A DNA stretch of 60,507 nucleotides from an uncultured Bacteroidota bacterium (GCA_903858475.1 CAIOIZ010000009.1:1-60507), one strand, 5' to 3'. Numbered from the stretch's first letter, positions 17,649 to 26,833 are shown. Translations and numbers: made by a program. The notes: generated by a model not told the origin, from the letters alone.

Positions 17649-18869
17649 ATGATTTTTCAAACCATCATAGGTCAAAAAGCTACCAAAGATCAATTAGTTC
17701 AAATGGTAGCACAAAACCGCCTAAGCCATGCTTTATTGTTTTTAGGTAAAGAAGGTGCTGGTGCATTACCTATGGCGATGGCATTTGCTCAATATATTAC
17801 ATGTGAAAAAGTCAATGGCAAAAAAAATCCATCAGCAGCTGAACCTTCTTTATTCGGAGAGCCAGCACCCAGTAAGGATGCAAATGATACTAAAGTAGTC
17901 TTGCATGACGCTTGTGGAGAATGTGCAGCCTGCAAAAAAGCAAATCAATTGGTGCATCCAGATATTCACTTTTCCTACCCTGTTATTAATAAAAAAAGCG
18001 GTGAAAAGCCAATTGCTTCTAATTTTATTGTTGAGTGGCGGGAATTTATTTCCAACAATCCCTATGGCAATCTTTACGATTGGTTGCAATTTATTGAGGC
18101 GGAAAATAAACAGGGAAATATTACGGCACAGGAATGCAATGATATCATTCGTAAACTAAGTTTGAAGAGTTTTGAAAGTGAATATAAGATTCTCATCATG
18201 TGGATGCCTGAGTTTTTAGGCAAGGAGGGGAATAAATTGCTGAAACTAATAGAAGAGCCTCCAGCCAAAACCTTATTTATTTTAGTAGCCGAAAATGAAG
18301 AAATGGTATTGCCTACTATTCTTTCTCGCACACAATTGGTAAAAATTCCTGCTTTATCTGATATCGAAATAGAAGCGGCATTGGAACTAAGAGCTGGAGT
18401 GCCCATGGAAAAAGCAAGGCAAATTGCCGCCGTGGCTGAAGGTAATTATCGAGAAGCTTTGCAATTAATACTGCATAGTGAGGATGACTGGCAGGCTATA
18501 TTAAGAGACTGGTTGAATGCAATTGTTAAAACAGGTCCGGTTGCACAAGTAAAGTGGATAGAAGAAACTGCCAAAATGGGCAGAGAAAAGCAAAAGCAAT
18601 TTCTGAAATACTTTACTCATTTGTTGGAACAAGCTGTTAGATTGAGGCAAATGCCTGATTTGTCTACTATGGGATCTAGTCCCGAACAGGATTTTGCAAG
18701 CAGGCTTAACAAGCTTTGTACCCATTACCAGCAGGAGGCGATTATTCAGGAATTGGACAAAGCTTCTTATTATATTGAAAGAAATGCCAATGCAAAAATG
18801 CTTTTTCATGCTTTAACCATCCGGCTTTGTCATATTATTAGCAACAATTCCTTAATTTTGGTGCAGTGA
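17649..18869 (+). CDS. holB: DNA polymerase III delta' subunit
   Basis: This is a clamp-loader subunit that helps place the sliding clamp on DNA. The 406 residues begin FQTIIGQKATKDQLVQMVAQNRLSHALLF, the standard DnaX/HolB opening. The P-loop position reads GKEGAGALPMA without a GKT/S, as expected for the non-ATP-binding delta' subunit. A Cys cluster (Cys89, Cys92, Cys95, with an earlier Cys near 51) marks the zinc module. Sensor-like LLKLIEEPPAKTLFILVAEN and LPTILSRTQ are present. An acidic insert between the first Cys and the cluster makes the module longer than in E. coli. The next gene is ricT, as in Firmicutes. Confidence 0.92.
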   Translation: MIFQTIIGQKATKDQLVQMVAQNRLSHALLFLGKEGAGALPMAMAFAQYITCEKVNGKKNPSAAEPSLFGEPAPSKDANDTKVVLHDACGECAACKKANQLVHPDIHFSYPVINKKSGEKPIASNFIVEWREFISNNPYGNLYDWLQFIEAENKQGNITAQECNDIIRKLSLKSFESEYKILIMWMPEFLGKEGNKLLKLIEEPPAKTLFILVAENEEMVLPTILSRTQLVKIPALSDIEIEAALELRAGVPMEKARQIAAVAEGNYREALQLILHSEDDWQAILRDWLNAIVKTGPVAQVKWIEETAKMGREKQKQFLKYFTHLLEQAVRLRQMPDLSTMGSSPEQDFASRLNKLCTHYQQEAIIQELDKASYYIERNANAKMLFHALTIRLCHIISNNSLILVQ

Positions 18870-18963
18870 GGATAAGGGTTTGAGGCTTTTGAAGGGGAAA
18901 TTTGCGATAAATCAATATGAACCATCTTTTTCAGCTATACTATTTTCGATTGCTGGTGCCAGT

Positions 18964-18980
18964 TAATGATTCAATCATTA
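18964..18980. repeat. 17 bp palindrome upstream of ricT
   Basis: TAATGATT, a central C, then AATCATTA: a perfect 8 bp inverted repeat with one central base in the 230 bp gap between holB and ricT. It has the size and symmetry of a dimeric regulator site; no T run follows, so it is not a terminator. Nothing else in the gap is clear. Confidence 0.35.
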
Positions 18981-19099
18981 GTCGCTCGTCGGCTGGGCTT
19001 AGGTATATATAATAGTGCCATGGTTGTTAAAAGGCGGCTTGATTGATTTTCGTTTTTTATTTCCCCCAATTTATTATTAACAATATTTAATCATTCACA

Positions 19100-20452
19100 A
19101 TGGGATGTGGTAGTGGAGCTTGTGGTACCAGTAGCGGAACACCAGGTGGTTGTCAAAGCCATGGTAGTTGCGCCAGCGGAGGTTGCAATAGAATGAATGT
19201 GCACAATTGGCTAGCCAATTTGCCATTCAGCGACCCTGAAAGCAATTGTCGTATTGTAGAAATCAGTTTCAATAGTGGTAGCCGAAAAGATTACTTTAAG
19301 AATACCAGTACTAATTTTTATGAGAAGGGGGATATGGTAGCGATTGAAGGAGTAAGTGGTTTTGATGTTGGAATGGTTAATCTAACCGGCGAATTAGTTC
19401 GACTTCAGTTGAAGAAAAAAAGTATTGATGAAAAAAGTCCTGATATCAAAAAAATTCTACGAAGAGCAAATGAGTTTGATTTAGGCAAGTTGAAGGAATC
19501 CAAAGCCAGAGAAGCTCAGGTATTGATACGTAGTCGTGCCATGGCCCGCCAACTTAAATTGGATTTAAAGATGGCCGAAGTAGAAATTCAAGCTGATGGA
19601 AGAAAAGCCACTTTTTTTTATATCGCAGATGATAGAGTAGATTTTCGAGAGCTCATTAAACAATATGCCAATGAGTTTAAAGTAAAAGTGGAAATGCGTC
19701 AGATTGGTGCTCGCCAAGAGGCGGGAAAAGTTGGTGGTATTGGAGCCTGTGGACGGGAGCTTTGTTGTAGCAGCTGGTTAACGGATTTCAAAAGTGTGAA
19801 TACAAATGCAGCACGATACCAAAACCTAAGCATCAATCAAACTAAATTAAGTGGGCAGTGTGGCAGATTGAAATGTTGTTTGAATTATGAATTAGATACC
19901 TATTTAGATGCTTTGCAACAGTTTCCAGATGATTGCGATATGATTGAAGTGGCTAAGAGTCGTGCTTTTCTTGTTAAAAAAGATATTTTCCGCAATCTGA
20001 TGTGGTACACCATGCCAGATAGCAATAAACAATATCCCCTTTCAATTGAAGGCGCTAAAAAAATTAAGGCACTCAATCGGCAGGGTATTAAACCAGATGA
20101 GTTGGAAACAGTGGAAGTGGTCAGCAGTAAGCCAAAAGAAGTGGAGCCCGAGTTTGTTGATTTGGTAGGTCAGATCAGTTTAAAAAGCCTTGAAAAAAAT
20201 AGCAGGAAAAGAAGGGATAGAGAAAGAAGTCAACAACAAGGAAGACCAAGTAATAATCGTCAACCAGGGAATAGGCAAGTTGCTGCAGGTCAAAACGACA
20301 ATCGTCAACAACCGCAAAACAGAGGCCAGGGCAACCAACAACAAAGGAATAATCGTCAGGGCAATCAAGTACAAAGACCGAATAACAATAGAAATTCAAA
20401 TCAGCCTCCCACTAATCAACAAAGTGGCAAGGAGGAAGGCGGCGTGAAATAA
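19100..20452 (+). CDS. ricT: PSP1-domain protein, RicT (YaaT) family
   Basis: RicT/YaaT proteins carry iron-sulfur clusters and, in Bacillus, work with RicA and RicF in RNA processing and development. Here the core (residues about 45-290) includes the PSP1 domain and the Cys motifs GACGRELCCSSW and CGRLKCCLNYE. Two extra parts stand out. The first 34 residues are Cys/Gly/Ser-rich (MGCGSGACGTSSGTPGGCQS), and the last 90 are low-complexity Gln/Asn/Arg, probably disordered and RNA-binding. The holB-ricT order matches that of Firmicutes. Its exact role in Bacteroidota is not established. Confidence 0.88.
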   Translation: MGCGSGACGTSSGTPGGCQSHGSCASGGCNRMNVHNWLANLPFSDPESNCRIVEISFNSGSRKDYFKNTSTNFYEKGDMVAIEGVSGFDVGMVNLTGELVRLQLKKKSIDEKSPDIKKILRRANEFDLGKLKESKAREAQVLIRSRAMARQLKLDLKMAEVEIQADGRKATFFYIADDRVDFRELIKQYANEFKVKVEMRQIGARQEAGKVGGIGACGRELCCSSWLTDFKSVNTNAARYQNLSINQTKLSGQCGRLKCCLNYELDTYLDALQQFPDDCDMIEVAKSRAFLVKKDIFRNLMWYTMPDSNKQYPLSIEGAKKIKALNRQGIKPDELETVEVVSSKPKEVEPEFVDLVGQISLKSLEKNSRKRRDRERSQQQGRPSNNRQPGNRQVAAGQNDNRQQPQNRGQGNQQQRNNRQGNQVQRPNNNRNSNQPPTNQQSGKEEGGVK

Positions 20453-20474
20453 TAATAAAGCGAGATTCGTTTAT

Positions 20475-20501
20475 TCATTTGAGGTAGTGTATCTCAAATG
20501 A
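20475..20501. repeat. 9 bp inverted repeat upstream of gldA
   Basis: TCATTTGAG (20475-20483) and CTCAAATGA (20493-20501) are perfect inverted copies separated by 9 bp, 40 bp before the gldA ATG. There is no T run, so it is more likely a protein-binding site or an mRNA-leader hairpin than a terminator. Confidence 0.4.
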
Positions 20502-20540
20502 TACTGCAATCATAATTTTCCAGTAAACTAGTTTTCTGCT

Positions 20541-21455
20541 ATGTCTATTTCTGTCAATAATATCACCAAAATATACGGCACTCAAAAGGCAGTGGATGGC
20601 ATTTCTTTTACTGTAAAAAAAGGAGAAATTGTTGGGTTTCTTGGGCCCAATGGGGCTGGCAAAAGTACCACCATGAAAATGCTGACTGGCTATGTTCAGG
20701 CAGATGCTGGAGAGGCTAGCATTGGCGGTTTAGTGGTGACCGAAAACAATAACGAGACCAAGAAAAAAATTGGTTACCTACCCGAATCTAATCCGCTTTA
20801 CAACGAAATGTATGTGAGAGAATATTTGCGTTTTATTGGCAATATTCATCAGGTAAAATCATTGGAAACAGCGGTAGAAAAAGTGATTGAAATGGTGGGC
20901 TTGAAATTGGAATCAAATAAAAAAATTGCACAACTCAGTAAAGGGTATAAACAAAGAGTGGGCTTGGCGGCCGCTTTAATACATGGCCCCGAAGTCTTGA
21001 TTTTGGATGAGCCTACCAGTGGCTTGGATCCCAATCAAATTGTAGAAATAAGGGAATTGATTCGTCGGTTAGGGGCTGATAAAACAGTGTTGTTTTCCTC
21101 TCATATTTTACAAGAAGTGGAAGCTATTTGTGATCGAGTAATCATTATCAACCGAGGCAAAATTGTAGCCGACGATTATTTGCAAAATCTGCAGCAATCT
21201 AACAAGTCATTACAAAAAGTAGAAGTGGTTTTTAAAGAGCGCATCGAAGCTGCTTGGATAGAAAAAATGGAGGGGGTAGAAAACTATTCCATCACTAATT
21301 CTAATATTTGTGTCATACAAACAAGCCAAGCAGATTTAATTAAAAAGCAAATGATGCAATTGGCCATTGATCAACATTTGAATATTGATTCAATGAAAAG
21401 CAATGCTCAAAGTTTGGAAGATATTTTCCGCGAATTGACTAATAGCAAATTGTAA
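20541..21455 (+). CDS. gldA: Gliding-motility-type ABC transporter ATP-binding protein GldA
   Basis: The 304-residue ATPase has Walker A GPNGAGKST at residues 35-43, the Q-loop in IGYLPESNPLY, the signature LSKGYKQRVGLA, Walker B LILDEPTSGLDP, and the switch His in LFSSHILQEVE. The opening MSISVNNITKIYGTQKAVDG and the C-terminal region fit GldA, the ATPase of the GldAFG transporter in Bacteroidota, which is tied to gliding in Flavobacterium but also present in non-gliders. Its usual membrane partners GldF and GldG are not next to it here. It follows ricT by 88 bp, and a candidate eno promoter starts in its last codons. Confidence 0.85.
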   Translation: MSISVNNITKIYGTQKAVDGISFTVKKGEIVGFLGPNGAGKSTTMKMLTGYVQADAGEASIGGLVVTENNNETKKKIGYLPESNPLYNEMYVREYLRFIGNIHQVKSLETAVEKVIEMVGLKLESNKKIAQLSKGYKQRVGLAAALIHGPEVLILDEPTSGLDPNQIVEIRELIRRLGADKTVLFSSHILQEVEAICDRVIIINRGKIVADDYLQNLQQSNKSLQKVEVVFKERIEAAWIEKMEGVENYSITNSNICVIQTSQADLIKKQMMQLAIDQHLNIDSMKSNAQSLEDIFRELTNSKL

Positions 21456-21481
21456 AGCTGACAAGAATCATGCTATATTTC
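21450..21481 (+). promoter_or_regulatory. Candidate eno promoter
   Basis: TTG at 21450-21452 (the last sense codon of gldA) is followed after 21 bp by TATATTTC (21474-21481), one mismatch from TAnnTTTG. This would give a leader of about 65 nt before the eno ATG. The same TATATTTCGT ten-mer also precedes pdxA at 2762-2771. Confidence 0.35.
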
Positions 21482-21522
21482 GTTTGCTAATCTCCCTTAT
21501 AAAGCTGAAATTTGCAAAGTAA

Positions 21523-22848
<1,326 letters not shown>

Positions 22849-22873
22849 TTAGCGACTAATTAGGATTTTTATT

Positions 22874-23227
22874 ATGGATACTAAAATCGAACATATTGAC
22901 CCAATAAAGCCCCTCCCAAAGAGGGGTTTTATTCGATTTGCCCGCATTTTTAGGAGCAAATACCTGCTGGCAGGGATTGGATTTTTTGTTTGGATGCTTT
23001 TTTTTGACAAAAACGATTTTTTTCAGCAATATGAAAGAATTCAATATGTGCGCGAATTGAGTAAAAATGAGCAACATCAAGTCAAACAGATAGCAGAAAC
23101 TAAGAAAGAACTTGATTTTTTGATCACAAATGCTCAAACAATAGAAAAATACGCCCGAGAACGCTATATGATGAAAAAGGATAATGAAGACCTATTTATC
23201 CTCCCCAGCTCCCAAAAACCTGATTAA
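22874..23227 (+). CDS. FtsB/DivIC-like septum formation initiator protein
   Basis: The 117-residue protein has a short basic cytoplasmic tail, one membrane helix (about residues 31-46, LLAGIGFFVWMLFF), then a coiled coil (QQYERIQYVRELSKNEQHQV) and the family end block EKYARERYMMKKDNEDLFIL. FtsB/DivIC proteins form part of the divisome with FtsL and FtsQ and signal for septal peptidoglycan synthesis. The eno-ftsB neighbourhood is also seen in other bacteria. Codons 11-19 overlap a terminator-like stem-loop, so expression may depend on readthrough from eno. Confidence 0.88.
   Translation: MDTKIEHIDPIKPLPKRGFIRFARIFRSKYLLAGIGFFVWMLFFDKNDFFQQYERIQYVRELSKNEQHQVKQIAETKKELDFLITNAQTIEKYARERYMMKKDNEDLFILPSSQKPD
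22906..22930 (+). terminator. Terminator-like hairpin inside the start of the ftsB-like gene
   Basis: AAAGCCCCTC pairs with GAGGGGTTTT (10 bp including one G-U) across a CCAAA loop, ending in four T. It lies 58 nt after the eno stop and within the first 20 codons of the ftsB-like gene. It may dampen transcription leaving eno, or be a chance result of the Lys-Pro-Leu-Pro-Lys-Arg-Gly coding sequence. Confidence 0.5.
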
Positions 23228-23314
23228 TTTCATGTTGGGAGCAATATTCTTTTTCCTTGGTCGTTTAATAGCAGGATTTGGATAATTTATTTTTAACAAG
23301 AACTCAACTTGTCT

Positions 23315-23554
23315 ATGCACAATTTTACTCCGGAAGATTTACTTCAGTATTTGTATAAGGAAACTTCAACCGAAAAAACAGCTAGCCTTCAAGCTGGTTT
23401 GGAATTCGATTGGAATTTAAGAGAGCAATTTGAATTGATGACAACTGCTCATAGCAGACTGGAACCAATCAGGCTTTCTCCGAGTCAAAGAACAATCAAT
23501 AGCATTTTAGCCTATGCCGAAAAGTCGGTAAACGAGTTAAGCCCATTGGCCTAA
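23315..23554 (+). CDS. Small conserved-looking protein of unknown function
   Basis: The ATG at 23315 gives 79 residues starting MHNFTPEDLLQYLYKETSTE; an in-frame TTG at 23309 is less likely. The composition is coding-like and acidic, with a helical pattern (LQYLYKE, REQFELMTTAHSRLEPIRLS, RTINSILAYAEKS). The N-terminus resembles the opening of anti-sigma-factor-like proteins (a helix ending in a K/R-E-x-S turn), but no membrane segment or zinc motif follows. It is flanked by the ftsB-like gene (87 bp upstream) and a strong terminator. I cannot assign a function. Confidence 0.7.
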   Translation: MHNFTPEDLLQYLYKETSTEKTASLQAGLEFDWNLREQFELMTTAHSRLEPIRLSPSQRTINSILAYAEKSVNELSPLA

Positions 23555-23578
23555 AAGCATTTGATTTTAACTAATTTT

Positions 23579-23606
23579 AACCCTTGCCTTAAGCAAGGGT
23601 TTTTTT
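23579..23606 (+). terminator. Intrinsic terminator abutting the nth start codon
   Basis: AACCCTTGC (23579-23587) pairs with GCAAGGGTT (23593-23601) across CTTAA, followed by T to 23606. The nth ATG is the very next base. It terminates the small-protein transcript and leaves no room for an nth leader downstream of it. Confidence 0.88.
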
Positions 23607-24239
23607 ATGACAAAAAAAGAGCGTTACCAGTATCTCATTGATTATTTTCTTGAACATGCACCAAATGCAGAGACAGAGTTACTGTATGATAATCCTTTTC
23701 AACTACTTGTTGCAGTTATCTTATCTGCCCAGTGTACTGATAAGCGGGTAAATTTAACGACCCCGGCCATTTTCAAAAAATATCCCGATTCAAGGTCTTT
23801 GAGCAAAGCTAGTTTTGAAGATTTATTTGCACTTATCAAAAGCATCTCCTATCCAAATAATAAGACTAAGCATTTAATTGGAATGGCCACTATGTTGGTA
23901 GAAAATTTTAATGAAAAAGTACCCATGACGGTAGAAGAACTGGTACAATTGCCTGGAGTTGGAAGAAAAACAGCAAATGTTATCACCTCCGTTATAGATG
24001 CACAACCCAATATGGCCGTAGATACACATGTTTTTAGAGTAAGTGCTCGCCTCGGTTTAACCACTAGGGCAAAAACGGTACTGGCCGCCGAAAAACAATT
24101 GATCAAAAATATTCCGGCTGCATATGTACACAAGGCTCATCATTGGTTAATCTTACATGGGCGCTATGTTTGTACCGCAAGGAATCCTCATTGTGCTAAA
24201 TGTCCCTTTCTAGCTATTTGTACTTACCCATCTAAGTAG
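23607..24239 (+). CDS. nth: Endonuclease III
   Basis: Nth is a bifunctional DNA glycosylase/AP lyase that removes oxidised pyrimidines in base excision repair. The 210-residue protein is full length. The helix-hairpin-helix LPGVGRKTANVI carries the catalytic Lys, VDTHVFRV the catalytic Asp, and CTARNPHCAKCPFLAIC the four cysteines of the [4Fe-4S] cluster (C-x6-C-x2-C-x5-C). The start MTKKERYQYLIDYF aligns with known Nth starts, so the ATG next to the terminator is probably real. Its mRNA may be leaderless or made by readthrough. Confidence 0.95.
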   Translation: MTKKERYQYLIDYFLEHAPNAETELLYDNPFQLLVAVILSAQCTDKRVNLTTPAIFKKYPDSRSLSKASFEDLFALIKSISYPNNKTKHLIGMATMLVENFNEKVPMTVEELVQLPGVGRKTANVITSVIDAQPNMAVDTHVFRVSARLGLTTRAKTVLAAEKQLIKNIPAAYVHKAHHWLILHGRYVCTARNPHCAKCPFLAICTYPSK

Positions 24240-24299
24240 AATGACTTTTAATGGGGTTTTTACAAAACGAATAAATAGTGCAACCAATCTCTAAATCGG

Positions 24300-24623
24300 T
24301 TATTTTTTTTTATGCAGACTAGCTAACTCTTCTATGGATCTAGTAGTAAATATTTCATCCTTTCTTTTAATTCTTTTATGTGTTAAACGTTTCAGTGCGG
24401 GGTTGCCCGGCTCATTATTAACGATTTCCCATTCAAATAAATCATTGGGAGTGCAATCAAAAAGCAAACAAAGTTTCTCTAAGTTTTCGAATTTGATATG
24501 GCTATAGGAGCGATTGTTAATGCGATGCGCAACATTGGGACTAAAACCATTCTTAAGTAAAAATTTTTGCAGATTCGGTATTTTTTTTAATTCCGCCATT
24601 CTTTGAAGATTAAGGAATAACAT
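24300..24623 (-). CDS. Small Cro/C1-type helix-turn-helix regulator
   Basis: The 107-residue protein has an N-terminal HTH of the short Cro/C1 (HTH_26-like) kind found in Bacteroidota: MLFLNLQRMAELKKIPNLQK, then FLLKNGFSPNVAHRINNRSY, then LEKLCLLFDCTPNDLFEW, the last being the hallmark final helix. The remainder is basic (KRLTHKRIKRKDE). I kept the first ATG because family members begin with a LNL-x-R helix. The gene stands alone; 55 nt upstream is a short palindrome (ACAAA-T-TTTGT, 24679-24689) that could be its operator. Targets unknown. Confidence 0.82.
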   Translation of the reverse strand: MLFLNLQRMAELKKIPNLQKFLLKNGFSPNVAHRINNRSYSHIKFENLEKLCLLFDCTPNDLFEWEIVNNEPGNPALKRLTHKRIKRKDEIFTTRSIEELASLHKKK

Positions 24624-24761
24624 ACCTGATTTTTTAATATGGATGAGTTAAAGATGCAGTTATCTATAAGGTGAAAATACAAATTTTGTCTTGTAGAATA
24701 AACAGCCTAAAGGAATAAATTTTGATATCGATTTAACTCGAGAGGGTAAAACTTACCTAAT

Positions 24762-24789
24762 AAAAAAACCGCAGTACTGCGGTTTTTTT
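24762..24789 (-). terminator. Symmetric terminator after the ferredoxin oxidoreductase gene
   Basis: Seven A, then CCGCAG, TA, CTGCGG and seven T: a perfect palindrome that can terminate in either direction. It lies 24 bp beyond the stop of the minus-strand oxidoreductase gene. Confidence 0.88.
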
Positions 24790-24813
24790 ACTTATTAAAT
24801 TACTTTTAGTTGC

Positions 24814-26655
24814 TTACAGATACTTTGACAATTCTTCCAGTAACTCTCCTTTGGTAATGGGAACTCCCATTACTTTATTGTAAGGTTTAGCATCTACGAA
24901 ATATACATCACGGATAATTTTAACCAATTGGCCATTGTTAATTTCAGGAATAATTACCGTGTCGAAATTTTTAATAATATCACCTAGGTTTTTAGGGAAA
25001 GGACGAATGTATCGTAAATGGGCATGGCTAATCGATTTGCCTGCATTCTGTAATTCGGTGCAGGCACTCTTGATAGCTCCATAAGTACTTCCCCAACCAA
25101 TTACCAATACTTTTCCTTTTTCCTTTCCACTGTCCAGTTGTTGGTCAGGAATGTAATTGGCAATCATATCTACTTTTGCCTGTCTGGTATTCACCATATG
25201 CTGGTGATTGGCAGGGTCGTAGCTAATATTTCCGGTGATGTCTTGTTTTTCAATTCCACCCACTCTGTGTTCTAAACCTGGAGTGCCTGGAATAGCCCAC
25301 GGTCTGGCAAGTTTTTCATCTCTTTGATAAGGTTTGAATTTTTCACCATCTGCTAATTTTTCTGCAAAACTCACTTTAATCTCAGGCAAGTCCGCAGCTT
25401 TTGGAAACTTCCATGGTTCAGCGCCATTGGCAATATAACCATCGGTTAAGAAGATTACTGGAGTCATGTGTTGAACAGCAATTCTCACTGCTTCGTATAC
25501 GGCGTCAAAACAGTCATGTGGTGTGCTAGCACTGATAACGGGCATGGGACATTCTCCATTGCGACCATAGTAAGCTTGCATTAAATCACTTTGTTCTGTT
25601 TTGGTGGGTAAACCTGTACTTGGTCCGCCACGTTGTACATTTATTATCAATAGTGGTATTTCTAACATCACCGCCAATCCCATTGCTTCACCTTTCAAAG
25701 CAATACCAGGTCCCGACGAAGTGGTGATACCAAGATTACCTCCGTAAGCAGCACCGATGGCAGAAGTGATCGCCGCGATTTCATCTTCCGCTTGGAATGT
25801 TTTAACACCAAAGTTTTTGTATTTGCTTAATTCATGTAGAATATCACTCGCGGGGGTAATAGGATAGGAACCTAAAAATAAAGGCAAGCCGCTTTTTTGA
25901 GCAGCTGCAATCAATCCTAATGCGGTGGCTTGATTGCCCATGATGCTACGATAAGTGCCGGGTTCCATTTTGGCTTTGGCTACAGTATATTTAGTAGTAA
26001 ATGTTTCTGTAGTATCACCATAATTGTAACCAGCTTTTAAAGCTTTTACGTTACTCTCAAAAATTTCAGGCTTCTTGCCAAATTTCTCTTGAAAAAAACC
26101 AATGGTATTTTCCATTTCACGACCATACATCCAATATAAAAAGCCGAGCACAAACATATTTTTTGCCCGATCTTTTTCTTTGGTACCCATGGTAATCTCT
26201 TTCAACGCCTCCCGGGTCATCTTGGTCACATCCATTTTAATAAGGTCATAGCTTTCTAAGCTGCCATCTTCTAACGGATTAACGCCTTCAGGGTAGTTGG
26301 CCAACCTAAGATTTCTACTATCAAAACCATCTGAATTAGCAATAATTTTTCCGCCTTTTTTTAAGGCTGTCAAATTGGTTTTTAAGGCTGCTGCATTCAT
26401 ACATACCAATACATCACAAGCATCCCCTGGGGTATAAATTCTGTCAGAAGAAAAACGCAATTGGTACCCACTCACGCCTGGAATAGTTCCTATTGGGGCC
26501 CTGATTTCAGCTGGAAAATCTGGAAAAGTAGCTAGGTCAATTCCAAGTAAGGCAGTATTATTAGTAAATTGGCTTCCGGTAAGTTGCATACCATCTCCAC
26601 TATCACCCGCAAACTTTATTACCACTTCCTGTAAAACTTCTTCTTTTACTGTCAT
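24814..26655 (-). CDS. korA: 2-oxoacid:ferredoxin oxidoreductase, fused gamma-alpha subunit
   Basis: This family oxidatively decarboxylates 2-oxoglutarate (or related 2-oxoacids) with CoA, passing electrons to ferredoxin. The 613 residues hold a gamma domain (about 1-200; FAGDSGDGMQLTGSQ near the start), then the alpha/pyrimidine-binding domain (MGNQATALGLIAAAQKSG, SYPITPASDILHEL, FQAEDEIAAITSAIGAAYGG, SSGPGIALKGEAMGLAV, QRGGPSTGLPTKTEQSDL), then the C-terminal domain. No catalytic beta subunit (korB, binding TPP and an iron-sulfur cluster) is adjacent: a terminator and an HTH gene follow. A partner must lie elsewhere for it to function. The exact 2-oxoacid is inferred from family resemblance. 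Confidence 0.85.
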   Translation of the reverse strand: MTVKEEVLQEVVIKFAGDSGDGMQLTGSQFTNNTALLGIDLATFPDFPAEIRAPIGTIPGVSGYQLRFSSDRIYTPGDACDVLVCMNAAALKTNLTALKKGGKIIANSDGFDSRNLRLANYPEGVNPLEDGSLESYDLIKMDVTKMTREALKEITMGTKEKDRAKNMFVLGFLYWMYGREMENTIGFFQEKFGKKPEIFESNVKALKAGYNYGDTTETFTTKYTVAKAKMEPGTYRSIMGNQATALGLIAAAQKSGLPLFLGSYPITPASDILHELSKYKNFGVKTFQAEDEIAAITSAIGAAYGGNLGITTSSGPGIALKGEAMGLAVMLEIPLLIINVQRGGPSTGLPTKTEQSDLMQAYYGRNGECPMPVISASTPHDCFDAVYEAVRIAVQHMTPVIFLTDGYIANGAEPWKFPKAADLPEIKVSFAEKLADGEKFKPYQRDEKLARPWAIPGTPGLEHRVGGIEKQDITGNISYDPANHQHMVNTRQAKVDMIANYIPDQQLDSGKEKGKVLVIGWGSTYGAIKSACTELQNAGKSISHAHLRYIRPFPKNLGDIIKNFDTVIIPEINNGQLVKIIRDVYFVDAKPYNKVMGVPITKGELLEELSKYL

Positions 26656-26776
26656 TGTTTTTATTTTTTGTATCTAAAAAGTATTTTTATTTTTTCATTT
26701 CCGAAAATGGGAGCAGGTGTTGAAAGGGGTATTTTGAACAGCGGCTTCTCCTTCCCTGCAATTTCAGACCACGAAG

Positions 26777-26810
26777 TTAATATTTTACCTAATCTGAAAT
26801 TAATATTTTA
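26777..26810. repeat. 11 bp direct repeat in the korA-arginase divergent region
   Basis: TTAATATTTTA occurs at 26777-26787 and again at 26800-26810, a 23 bp period (about two helical turns). The second copy overlaps the candidate -7 box of the plus-strand gene. The arrangement suits tandem binding of a regulator. Confidence 0.4.
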
Positions 26811-26816
26811 GGTTTG
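26809..26816 (+). promoter_or_regulatory. Candidate -7 element for the arginase-fold gene
   Basis: TAGGTTTG is an exact match to TAnnTTTG, 17 bp ahead of the ATG at 26834. No TTTG is present at -33 (TATTTTAC instead), so any activator would probably need the direct repeats just upstream. Confidence 0.45.
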
Positions 26817-26833
26817 CTCAAACATAATTTTTA

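Noticed and set aside
18917-19012. Possible 31-residue peptide (MNHLFQLYYFRLLVPVNDSI onward) between holB and ricT
   Set aside because: Short, no ribosome site or homology that I recognise; it also spans the 17 bp palindrome. Chance is the simpler explanation.
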